Source: Heligmosomoides polygyrus polygyrus (lineage: Eukaryota > Nematoda > Chromadorea > Rhabditida > Heligmosomidae). Taken from it: a DNA stretch of 64,000 nt. This document shows positions 54,761-64,000 of this stretch, piece by piece. The notes under the pieces are model-generated. The model saw nothing but the letters and a program-made list of their open reading frames with translations. It searched no databases and had not been told where the DNA came from. Position numbers and translations under genes: made by a program. The stretch covers positions 75,674,643 to 75,738,642 of the forward strand of contig OX377202.1 in NCBI GenBank assembly GCA_947396885.1. The letters run 5' to 3'. Numbering within the stretch: position 1 is the stretch's first letter; each line of letters starts with the position of its first letter.

Positions 54761-55976
54761 TCAACTGGTATTCCATGAACGTGGAGGGGAACTTCGAATA
54801 TTTCTGCTTCCTTTCGTGCACAGACTGCTATGGTGCTGTTTTCCGCACTGAGAACAGTCAGGAATTTGTCACTCATAGCATCTCTTGATGGACTCAGCGC
54901 AACTCTCTCTGTGACCCAGCCTGTTCTCCACGTACGCTTTAGCGGCAATCTCTTTCTTTAAATGAGCTATGAGGTCACCGATTGTTTGGCTATCTTGCTA
55001 ATGGCTTGATAGTGGTTTGACCACATCGTGAGGAAATTTCGCTAAGATGATTTCATACCACATCGGGTCACAAGTTCTACGGACATCATAGCCTGCGGAC
55101 ACCATCTGGTTAACCAGTATTTGTACCTGATCGAAAACAGACGAGCAGTTTTTCGCAGAACTGTTAGCTAGCTTCAAACTGAGCAGTTTGTGCACTATAT
55201 GTGACCGATCTACAGGATGATTACAGTACTTTTCCTGTAGAGTTTGAATAATCTAGGCACAAGTTGTATTCCCTTTACTGAGTATTGTGCCTTTCCTCTC
55301 AGACTTTCGTTGAGCAGAAGGATTTTCTCCATAACACCAAGCTCCTTACTCTTGTGAACAAGGGTTTCGAAAATTCTCCAGAATTCCGAAAAATCTTCAG
55401 CGTCGCCTAAAATTTCAGTAATGTCGCTTGGGGAGGTTTTATTGAACGATATCGTCGTGCCTCACTTCCTATAAAATTATCAGCAACGGAATTTTGAGAA
55501 ATATTGCTGTCCGCAATTTCAATCGGCTCAGTTTGATTTGCCCTATCTCCCTGCGGACTAGTACTGCACAAGTTCTGCAGTATTAAGGCTCTCTGTGAGA
55601 TGTACCCTAGTTTTACGCTCATCGTGCCTTTCACGCACTTGGATTCCTCATGACGTGTAGTTAGTTTATAAACTAATTTGTCCGCACTAGCTAGCTCTTT
55701 ATGCAGCTGTGAGTCATCTTCTATTTGCTCAATTTCTAGCAATATGTCCTTTTTATCAGACTTATTTCTACAATTTGTGTACTTTTCTCGAGGCTCTTTA
55801 TAAAGCTTTTCGAGCTTCTCCTTTCCCTCTTTTACCTGCTCTATACTGCTTTGTAAAAGTGCAGTAGTAGACTTACATTTTTCGTAAGTATTTTCATCCG
55901 TTTGCGGATACTCTACTTTTACTGTGTATTCTGTGTACGTTACAACAAGGACTTTCAGCGTTGACGCGCTGCTCAT
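54736..55976 (-). pseudogene. BEL/Pao-like gag relic
   Basis: A minus ATG at 55976 opens 189 codons. They start MSSASTLKVLVV, continue with a Lys/Glu-rich coiled-coil-like region (SSIEQVKEGKEKLEKLYKE), and end in PPQATLLKF. In other frames it continues with DAEDFSEFWRIFETLVHKS and LLLNESLRGKAQYSVKG (about 55400-55260), the pattern of the gag domain of Pao/BEL elements (FW..F...V......KF..L...L.G.A). HIVHKLLSLKLANSS and ARMWYEI-like DPMWYEIILAKFP follow (55195-54998), and a last frame runs to 54736. No protease, pol or LTR was found. It directly borders the 5' end of PLE-2. Confidence 0.6.
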
Positions 55977-56209
55977 GATCGGGACTCTGTGGAAGTGTAC
56001 GCCATTTTGTGCGGGACTTCTCGTGGGTCTCTTTGAAGTTAAGAGATGCTCCTCCTAGTGTCTTGGACACTGGGAATTTATTTCGGTGATGAAAGAAAGG
56101 TTTCTAGTGCTATTTGCACAGAAATTTGCTCCTCGTTATAAATACGGGGGTCTAGCAGTCTCTTAATTAGAGGCTTTGGTCGTTACTGGACCAACTCAAG
56201 GCGTGAACC

Positions 56210-56543
56210 GAGAGTGATTCTGTTAATTATTAGGAATGCTGTGCTCAAACTACACACACTTGAATCGCGCCGGAAATTTCATGATGTTTGCATGGTGTTC
56301 AAAATAATATCTGGCATCCTCAAAATCGATTCGTCCAAATTCTTTAATGTTTTTGAATCCAGAACTAGGGGCGGCTCGGTGAAAATTAGGTTTCGAGTTC
56401 CTCGGTCAAGTGTTCGGCTGCACATGTTTACATGTAGGGCCGGGTCCGAATACCTATCGCTCAAACTCGAAGTTGCACCTAGTCCTCCTTGTCTCCCGGC
56501 CTGTAGGCGAATAGCAGGGAAGCGGCTATTAAGTTTTGAATAA
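56210..56543 (+). pseudogene. CR1-like reverse transcriptase C-terminal fragment
   Basis: The open frame reads LKLHTLESRRKFHDVCMVFKIISGIL, SRTRGGSVKIRFRVPRSSV and YLSLKLEVAPSPPCLP. The sequence LxTLExRRxxHDxCMxxKIISG is the signature of the end of CR1-type polymerases. The catalytic part is absent. The copy is distinct from the fragment at 38130-38580. Confidence 0.7.
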
Positions 56544-56670
56544 CCCGTAGAAATTTTGATTGTTCTGCTTGTTTTTGGATCTGTTCTGCTAGTGTTTTTG
56601 TTGAGTTTTGTTTATCTGACGCGTGCCTTATGCTGCGTAATAAATAGTAATAGTAATAGTAATTAGAAAA

Positions 56671-56815
56671 TGCGATCTGCAATAGATCGGCTTGCGGCTC
56701 TAGGCGTTATACGCGAGAGGCTTACGATTCCCTTTAGTATAGGGAATGCGATCTGCAATAGATCGACTTGTTGCTCTAGGCGTTGTACGCGAGAGACTTA
56801 CAATATCGCTTAATA
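56671..56815 (+). repeat. Tandem duplication, 76-bp unit
   Basis: tgcgatctgcaatagatcg, ctctaggcgtt and acgcgagag occur twice with a 76-base period (56671 and 56747). The ends carry a small palindrome (cgatctgcaatagatcg). Confidence 0.88.
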
Positions 56816-57022
56816 GGCCGATGGACCAAAATATACCCGTTGAACGGATAGCGGGAGCAGTACAGATTGCGAGACGTTGGAGGAGTAACGCGATTTTACT
56901 TCTGTACAGAATTCAGGATGGTTCAATGGTTAATCATTTATGTATAATGAGCAGGGGAGGGAGACACGACTATTCTTCACAACCGCATAGGAGAAGTCTG
57001 GCGTACGCCGCTATCTTCTGGC

Positions 57023-57110
57023 CATGGTGACCCGTTCCGCCCACGTACAATGGACGGCTGAGCCCTCTAGCATAGGCATCGTCATACACGAGCAGTCCAC
57101 CGTGGGTCCG
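57023..57110 (-). repeat. Dispersed repeat B, copy 2
   Basis: Second copy of 50103-50185, same orientation, with a slightly different distal part. On minus it gives YARGLSRPLYVGGTGHHG. Confidence 0.75.
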
Positions 57111-57913
57111 ATTCCACCAGCTGTCGCAATCAGTCGTTGTCGACATCGAATTCACGTCCTGACCTGAGCGAATCTTGAAGGTTAGACTCACCTTTTCGAA
57201 TGCGTGCGAACCATTCTCGTGTGCAGTGCGCTCGGACACTGTGCCCTCCCAAATTCACCATTGATGCGACGACAGAAAGCTGCTGTCGCAGCAACCTGAT
57301 ACTTACCCTGTTCTCGCTGCAGGATGGGAGTACATCCCGTCCCTCTTGTCATTTCGCTGTCGGGGCATCTCAAAGCACCCCGAGAAGTTCCGCTGAAACC
57401 CTGAGCTTTTAAAGTTCAGTGAGCCGGCCTTCCAAGTGTTGGGTATAGTTCCCCAACCCAGCTGCCACACAGCGACTAACATTTACTTCCCCTAGGCAGA
57501 GAAGGCAGAAAAGCTCTTTGACCTTTAGCCGCTCTACGGAGATTTGCACAACGTTCTAAGCCCGGTGTTTAGCGGAGCGTTGTTCTGTGAAGTGTCGTTG
57601 GCTGAAAATCTTGTTGCATAATTCAAAATGTATTACTTAATGTTTTCTAGCGAACTGCTCTGACCAAGTAGGAGACCACCAATTTTCTGGAGATCAGTTT
57701 TTATGAGCACACTAAGCACTTCGATCTCGTTTTCTGTTTTCACGGCCGTAGGTCCCTGGTCGTCCGTTCCTTCGGTCAGTACTTGCACTCGTTGCAAAAG
57801 TTATTTTTGGAGGTCTCCTCGTGTAAATCCGACATATTCGCGGTTTCATATTTGTTATGCTCTTCTTTACTTACGCAGTTGTAGAGTCTATATCTTGTTT
57901 TAAGGGATTTGAG
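57111..57913. other. Upstream region of tomm-40
   Basis: No gene recognised. It probably holds the tomm-40 promoter. A polypyrimidine stretch with tatcttgttttaag at 57889-57902, 12 bases before the ATG, could serve as a splice-leader acceptor. Confidence 0.4.
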
Positions 57914-60900
57914 ATGGCTCAACCTTCTCCACCGGCCGAGGCGACTGCCGCTCCCACAAAACCGTCGACTAATCCGGGTTAGCTGTTTTTTATCAAGGAG
58001 ATATTTCTAAGTCTTGCAGTTGGCTGTATTATTGAAACAAACGAGGAACGATCCCACTTTGGGAGAACCGCACGCCGCTTTGTACGACCAAAAAATGGGT
58101 GCCCAACGGCTAAGTGGCTGCTTCGCGGTGTCAGGGGCTGAGGAAATTTCTACGGTACGAGAGTGGGTCAGTTGCCCAAACTGTAGGCAGTTTCCCTAAC
58201 CTGGATTGGGCCAGAAATGAGATAGAGAAGGGAGTTGGATGAAGCTACCTTTTTGGTTTTCCCTGATTTATATCAGCACCATTATTGTTCTGAATTCCCG
58301 GTATTTATCGGAAAACATTGATTCTGTTATGCCGTCAAAATTTCGGCTGCGATCAAAGCTCGATCACCATTCAGGACTGGAACCCGCATTTCCTGCCTAC
58401 CCGGCATCATACTATGCCATTACACTGCAGACAGGAATGCCGATTTGAGTCTCATCTGGCGTCAAGGTATTGATCGCAGCCAAATGTCGTTGTAACGGCC
58501 TACAATCTGTAACAGCTACGTGAAGTGTGAAACTTTAAGAGACTTGCATGTTGGCGAATCCGAAGGTCTTGTTAAGATCTATGTCACCGTTTAAACATTT
58601 TCAACCTGCGGAGCAGTTCTGTCGAAGGTTTTAACTGTATACATCAGCACTTTAGTGCTTTGTGTTCTTTATGCGTGTAATTCACGCCTGAAATAAATAA
58701 GTAAATAAAAATGAGTTGAAGTCTGATATTTTGGCTATCCAACGCATCCGTGTTAAGCTTGGACAGATCCTAGGGTTTTTTCTTCTGCTTAGTTCAGTAA
58801 AGAGCTCTACCGATTGTCTCTTCTACGCGTAGAGCTTGAACTCTTGGTAAGAACGCAAGTCCAACTACTGGTCGGACATACTTACCTAGGTCGTAGACTG
58901 GGAAGAAATATTTGCTGTCAGTGTGCTGCTAAAGCAAAGGCTCGCCTGTTGCGATGATAAATCTTTGACGTGCTTACAAGATATCTTCCGTCGTCCTTCG
59001 ATTCCTTAAATCCCAACATTTGAACCTTTGAGTTGCCGTCTGCCAGACAACTCCAAAGTTCACAGACATAAATGCAAGCGTGGAAGCCTTGGTCGCTTTC
59101 TAAGTTCCTCTTACCTGGTCTGGTGGATTTCTGACGCTGTCGCATTATCCTCGGGACACTCAATCTCTCCCTAACAGAAGCCCTGGTAAATCAAAACACG
59201 CGAAATGAGGTATGTAGTCTTCTACAGATCAGTTGCGCTGTAATCTCCTTTTCAAGCTTTTTTTTAACTTACTTCTTTTCTTCGGCACATTGTGGGCACA
59301 TAGGTTGCAAGGTGCCGATTTTTTTTTCCTGTACGATCAAAGCTTTATACTTCCGCTATTATTATACTTCAAGAGTTGATTGTCAGCAGTGTTCTAACCA
59401 AAATTAGCGTTCGATGCTTACTGCAGCCAGATACATTCTAACGAAACAACGGGTGTACTTTGCTCCAAATAGACGTTTTTATGTAACGACAGCCATCGGT
59501 TTGGTGTTACATTATCCTTTAAGAAACGACCGTTGGCTACACCAACTCATTATCTGGTCATTACTTGGTCTACAACTGCAACCGTATTTTCAAGAAGGGA
59601 ATTACAAAATAAGCTCAAGTGACTGTATCTCTGCTCCCCGATTGTATTTTCATCTCCTTTCGTAGGGCCGAGGTGTCCGAGGTGTACTTAGCGCGGGAAG
59701 GGCGTTGAAGCCTATTGGGCAAGCACAAGCAAGACGATCTTCGCCTTATTTACGATTCGTTTGTCGCTTTTGATTCAAGCCACTCCTTTTCCTCTTCCCG
59801 TTCGCAGACTATGATAGTCGTTGGCGGTACCCACTTGGCGAACTGGCAGCACAGCGCGAGCAATCGGGGAAGGCAGATAAATGGCAAGTGGTGCCCCAAG
59901 GTTTCTTCGCATTTTTGCGGTAGAGGCTCCTACAAGGTGTTAAGCGAGATTCACTTAATTACGATGTGAAACTGAGACTGACCCTCGTGAAGATGTTTAC
60001 AATTGGGCTTCATTAACATTGACGTGGTCACAGGAGCATTGTCCTCAGACGTCTTCGCTGTGCTACTTTCAGATTTTCAGGTAGCTTCGAGGAACTCCAT
60101 CGTAAGTGCCGTGATGTCTTTCCGATGTGTTTTGAGGGGGCCAAGGTCATGGTCACGAAAGGGTTGAGCTCTCATTTTCAGGTGGGTCCTCTATGCAGTT
60201 TGTGGTATCGTTATTTCCTCATTGTATTTCTTGATTTCTTTTTCTGTTTCATTTTGGTTTTTCCTATCAAACTTTCTTCAATGACGATCCTATTAAGGTC
60301 TCTCATACTTTATCGATTTCACCTACAAATACTGGCTATCGATTCGGTGCCACATACGTGGGCACGAAAGTAGCCGGGCCGCAGGAACAGTATCCAATCT
60401 TTCTCGGGGACACCGATGTCTCTGGCAATACCACGGCAACAATATTGCATCAGTTTGGTGGGAAAGCAAAGATTCAGCTACCTATCCTCCAATCGTCGAA
60501 CGAATTCCTCTTTCAGGAGACAATTACCGTTTACGTTTGCAAGCACAGGTTCAGCAAAGTAAAATTGTAGGAGCTCAGGGAGGCCTCGAGAGAAGGTATG
60601 TGTGCATTTATAGTTTGCTGTTCTTTTTACTCCACTTATTCCATTTTTCTAAGGCTTTGATTTGATCAACCTTTCTATCCGTATCCCTCTTCACTAGGAT
60701 ATGTTTAGTGTATGAATGTTTAGTGCACTGAATGGCGCACTCTCATTCTTGCTAGTGGTACACGAACACATTCAATACCTTCGATTCTTTCTTAGAAGTG
60801 CACATTATGATTCATGGACATACTCGGTGTTGAGTTGGTACGACTTTGGGAGGGGTCTAGGTATGGAAGGGGCAGTTCCTGGATCGTTTGTAGTTTTGCT

Positions 60901-63426
60901 TCGAGTCCAGGACCGTGGAACTCCTATCCCTCCGAGATCGTGGACATGGGACTACGATAACACAGTAACCATTTGCCATACAAAGAAAGTATAAAGAAAC
61001 ATTGGAGAGTACTTTGTTGATGTGGCCGCCTCTGTCAGATGATGACAGGTAGGTTTGCGCTGATGAGCCCAATGGGAGATAACCGTATTGTCCACCCTAT
61101 AGTGATTAGGTGGGATATAGGTCCTTGCCTTGAAGGACATGTATAAAGCCTTGAAAGCAACGATAGGAAGCCCGCAAATGGTAACAAGGAAAGTGGACAT
61201 AGCAGGTGGATTTACCAGTGGTAGGAACTGAGTCTGTTCCTCGTCTTGCTCGCACCTGACTGCATTGTCAAGCATCTAGAAGAAGGTTCGCTCAGGGCCA
61301 TCCTCAACGCGGACAACGCTTTGATAGTGGCAGGACGAGTTGGATGAGAATGTACAGTTTTGACAAAAAGCCCCCAAAGACGCCTGAACGTAAAAATTAG
61401 CAGGTTTGTTCGCTGTGAACAATGAATGCACTGAACCGTTGCTGTATTGCGGAGGTATCGAGAAGATGGAGCAGCTCCAATGACTCGACTGTGCCCTATC
61501 TGATTGTGAGGATGGAAGTATTGAGCAGACCGTCAGGAGGCCGATTAACGCAACTTGGCTCAAGTAGAGTGTGCTCCCAGAACCCTCGACTGTAGACACT
61601 CCAAAACACCCAAAGTTCTACAGAACAATATTCAGGCCTGCCCTCCTATACGATAGCGAGACCTGGGCTCTAGCTAAGGCGCAAAAACGGCATCTGCAAG
61701 AGGCTACCAAGGTGGTCATGCAGACGAAAGCAGAAAGATAGGTCAGAATATTAGTATTAATATGTCGGCAGTAATTACGTAGCCCCAGACCCCATGGGGA
61801 AGCAACGTTTGAGGTGGTTTGCGCACTTTTTGCGAAGACCAGGGAATCTCGGGTTCTATCTTTCCCCTGAAAGGAATTCTGCGTATTGGCTGCTGTTCCT
61901 GAGAGAATCTCGTCACTAATGGTTTTTAACAACTGAGTTGAAGTGATGAAATGAATGACATCAAGCTCGACTCCGAAAGTTAAAAAGGTTCTGAAACGGT
62001 ACGGTTACGGCTCCACAATGTCTTAACAAACGTGAAACAGTTAACAACCGTTCTTGTTATAAGGTGTTGGCAGTTATCACCATATGTTCGTTCACTGTAG
62101 CAGGGCTTTCTTCAGTATCTTGAAATGTCACTGGGTGAAGACACTGATCTTACCACCAGCTGAGCTCCGAACCTTTTGAGAGAGTTGAAGACGGGGTTCA
62201 CTTACAACCATTTTTCGGTGCCCTTATTCATACACATTATCTGCTTATCCATTTTTTCCTATTTTGATGCTTAGATTGAGCTCGTGGTAGCGCAGGCTGC
62301 ATCCCTAATCGAAGGTTCTTGGTTCGAGTTCCGCCCATGCTAGCTAAACCTTCGATCCGTCATGGGTCTGAGAATTGGCAGCACGTTTTTATGGGACAGA
62401 TAAAACATTGACTTATCCATCGACTGACGAGCACAGGTCACTGTATAGGGCAATTACGCATCTAAATTGCCCACGACATCCCTAGAAGTAGATTGTGAGA
62501 CGTATCCCAAATGTGGATTGATCGGAACTATTCCTTGCCCTTGTTAAACGTGCATGAAATGACGAATAACGCATACCATGTGGAAGGTTTCCATTAACGA
62601 GTACCTGGAACATTTGACACCCAGCCGTCAACGATCTTCAAGCAAAACTATTCGATCTGACAGCCTGTTATTAAAGAATGTAAACGTAAATTTGCCGCAA
62701 GAGTATCATATTTGCCCATAAGGGCTGGTTTATCTAATGTATTTAAATCAACAGTCTACAAACGTCTAACGGTGGCCTTAAATCCACTGTCAGGTCTTTT
62801 AAAAATCAGGTTTTTTCACCAATCCATCCTTCCACACTAGGCACCTCCGAGTCGCCCCTTTTCTCGTCTTTTGGAGTTTGTTGTCAGTGTTTGCTGTACT
62901 GATAGGTGGACGAGGCTTGTTTCCATGGAAAATCTGCCTCCTGTATTAGCTTGAGAATGTCCGTTTGTTGTTTTTCTTATACGGCGCGTCTTATGACGCA
63001 TTCAGTAAATAAATATTTCCGTAAACGAGAGGTTGGGAGAGAACCGCTTCACTTTGCAGTAGTTCAGTTTTTCAAAGTGAGACTAGGCACCAGAACTATG
63101 CAAAAAAAGCAGCCAACAAAGCATTGACAGTTTTTGGAAGTGGGTTGTCCTATTTTGCAAAAAATAGAGCGCAATGACAGTTTGCGCACAAACGAATTCT
63201 TGGCCCTTTGCATTACTCCGTAGTTTTTTACTCAAAATTTTTTATTTCGATGTTCTGTTATCAGCTGTCTGTTGCAGAGGTCGTCTATCCACATACGGTT
63301 TGACATTTGCGAATACTGATCTCGTCAACGAAAGTGGCGTCATTGTCGGGCAGATGTTGCGGAAGCTAACGAATAGACTTGATGTCGGCGCGGAACTTTT
63401 GTACCAGTATGGAAAGCAGATACCAG
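57914..63426 (+). CDS. tomm-40: TOM40 mitochondrial import channel, 5' five exons (partial)
   Basis: The beta-barrel pore of the TOM complex in the mitochondrial outer membrane, through which precursor proteins enter. Exons: 57914-57977, 60081-60181, 60298-60457, 60517-60595, 63278-63426, with phases agreeing throughout. The start is MAQPSPPAEATAAPTKPSTN, then PGSFEELHRKCRDVFPMCFEGAK, TKGLSSHFQ, YRFGATYVGTK, DTDVSGNTTATILHQFGD, QAQVQQSKIVGAQGG, RLSTYGLTFANTDLVNESG and VGAELLYQYGKQIPG. These are the ordered landmarks of TOM40 up to about half of the barrel (about residue 185). The remaining strands must lie beyond 64000, because no fitting exon is seen in 63427-64000. Introns 1 and 4 are 2.1 and 2.7 kb; intron 3 is 59 bp. 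The acceptor before exon 3 (ctattaag) is weak but the frame demands it. The short disordered N-terminus resembles other nematode TOM40 proteins. Confidence 0.93.
61600..61860 (+). pseudogene. RTE-like reverse transcriptase C-terminal scrap
   Basis: Contains FRPALLYDSETWALAKAQKRHLQ and, in another frame, KQRLRWFAHFLRRPGN. This is the pattern of the C-terminal domain of RTE-type polymerases (RPxxLYGxExW ... RWxGHxxR). It has frameshifts and sits in intron 4 of tomm-40. Confidence 0.7.
62278..62525 (+). repeat. tRNA-derived SINE copy 9, intact promoter boxes
   Basis: The head has gtggtagcgcaggctgc (A box) and ggttcgagttccg (B box, about 62327), with about 30 bases between them. Then come the SINE body pieces gggtctgagaattggcag, ttatgggacagataaaac, ccatcgactgacgagcacaggtcactgtatagg and cacgacatccctagaagtag. 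It lies in intron 4 of tomm-40. Its B box is the best in the window (GGTTCGA...). Confidence 0.8.
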
Positions 63427-64000
63427 GTACCATGTTTTTTTATCTAAGAGCCTGGCGTTGCTAGTGGTACAGCTAATGTGTTACATTCACAATTTCGGTG
63501 ATGGGCGGGCGTTTTTATTTTCTCAGTACAGAGCATCAGTCGTCATGTGAACAGTTCTCCGTCCCTATTTCTGGGTACGGGTGTTCGGAAAACCATCAGA
63601 TCCACATCTTTATTGTTCTTGCTACCGACTAAATAATTCCCAGGGAAGCAATAACTGGTCTTTGGGGAAACATTGCGATTTAAATAGCCCATTACATTCG
63701 TCGAAAAATTTTCTGAGTCGTGTGGTCCCACGTCGTTATGAAAAATTATTCATTGTCTCGTTTCTTCGAGTTTTTAATGCCAATCGTTCCCGCAACTGTT
63801 GTGTTCGTAGCTTGCGCTGCTCGAGCTCTATGAAACAGTTGTGGTATAGAACGCTGTCAGAGGAAGACGTTAGGATTGCTTGAGAGGGACTACGATAAGG
63901 GAATGTTAATGGGGTGAAAATATATGGTAACCCGACGATCCTGTAAATGAGGAAACTTGACCTCATTTTCGACATAGGGGATGACAGGTAGAGTCTGAGA
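63427..64000. other. tomm-40 intron, no further exon seen
   Basis: AT-rich sequence after the donor at 63427 (gtacca). No segment translates to the expected next TOM40 block, so the following exon lies outside the window. Confidence 0.6.

Overview
The window is a piece of a repeat-rich animal genome, most likely a nematode and probably a clade V (strongylid or hookworm-like) species. The grounds are: three spliced host genes with short TTTCAG-type introns mixed with very large ones; a tomm-40 gene whose exons read like nematode TOM40; an RTE-1-type non-LTR retrotransposon of the kind common in rhabditid and strongylid nematodes; and a dense load of nested transposon relics. The assignment to species group is inference. 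There is one 200-base assembly gap (30994-31193).

Host genes. (1) 1-429, minus strand: an open GC-rich coding segment that runs off the left edge. (2) 7348-14384, plus: nine phase-consistent exons giving a 403-residue protein with a C/C/HxH zinc-ligand arrangement and an acidic C-terminus; one intron holds a tRNA-derived SINE and another a 169-bp inverted-repeat element. (3) 30094-43161, plus: seven phase-consistent exons giving a 273-residue type II membrane protein. Its first two large introns hold a SINE fragment, the gap, an internally deleted RTE copy, a mariner, a Penelope-like element and three reverse-transcriptase scraps. (4) 57914-63426, plus: the first five exons of tomm-40, which continues past the right edge.

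Mobile elements. Two nearly identical RTE-clade elements (15615-18747 and 45517-48539) have 18- and 19-bp target-site duplications. The first landed in a SINE. The second landed at the edge of a 1.5-kb foldback element and has lost its YADD box. An RTE-1-like element (25.3-28.6 kb) has FAGD where FADD is expected. The mariner (32683-33939) has TA duplications and 28-bp terminal repeats but a broken transposase. Also present are a BEL/Pao-like gag relic (54736-55976), CR1/Jockey-like C-terminal scraps and at least nine copies of one tRNA-derived SINE.

The most interesting part is a pair of very AT-rich Penelope-like elements (35072-36960 plus; about 54700-50838 minus). The second carries a GIY-YIG endonuclease upstream of the reverse transcriptase, the permuted order described for Naiad/Chlamys-type PLEs. 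Downstream of both reverse transcriptases lies the same tandem pair of stem-loops. Their stems differ in sequence but still pair, and their loops carry CTGATGAG and GCGAAAC, the two halves of a hammerhead ribozyme core.
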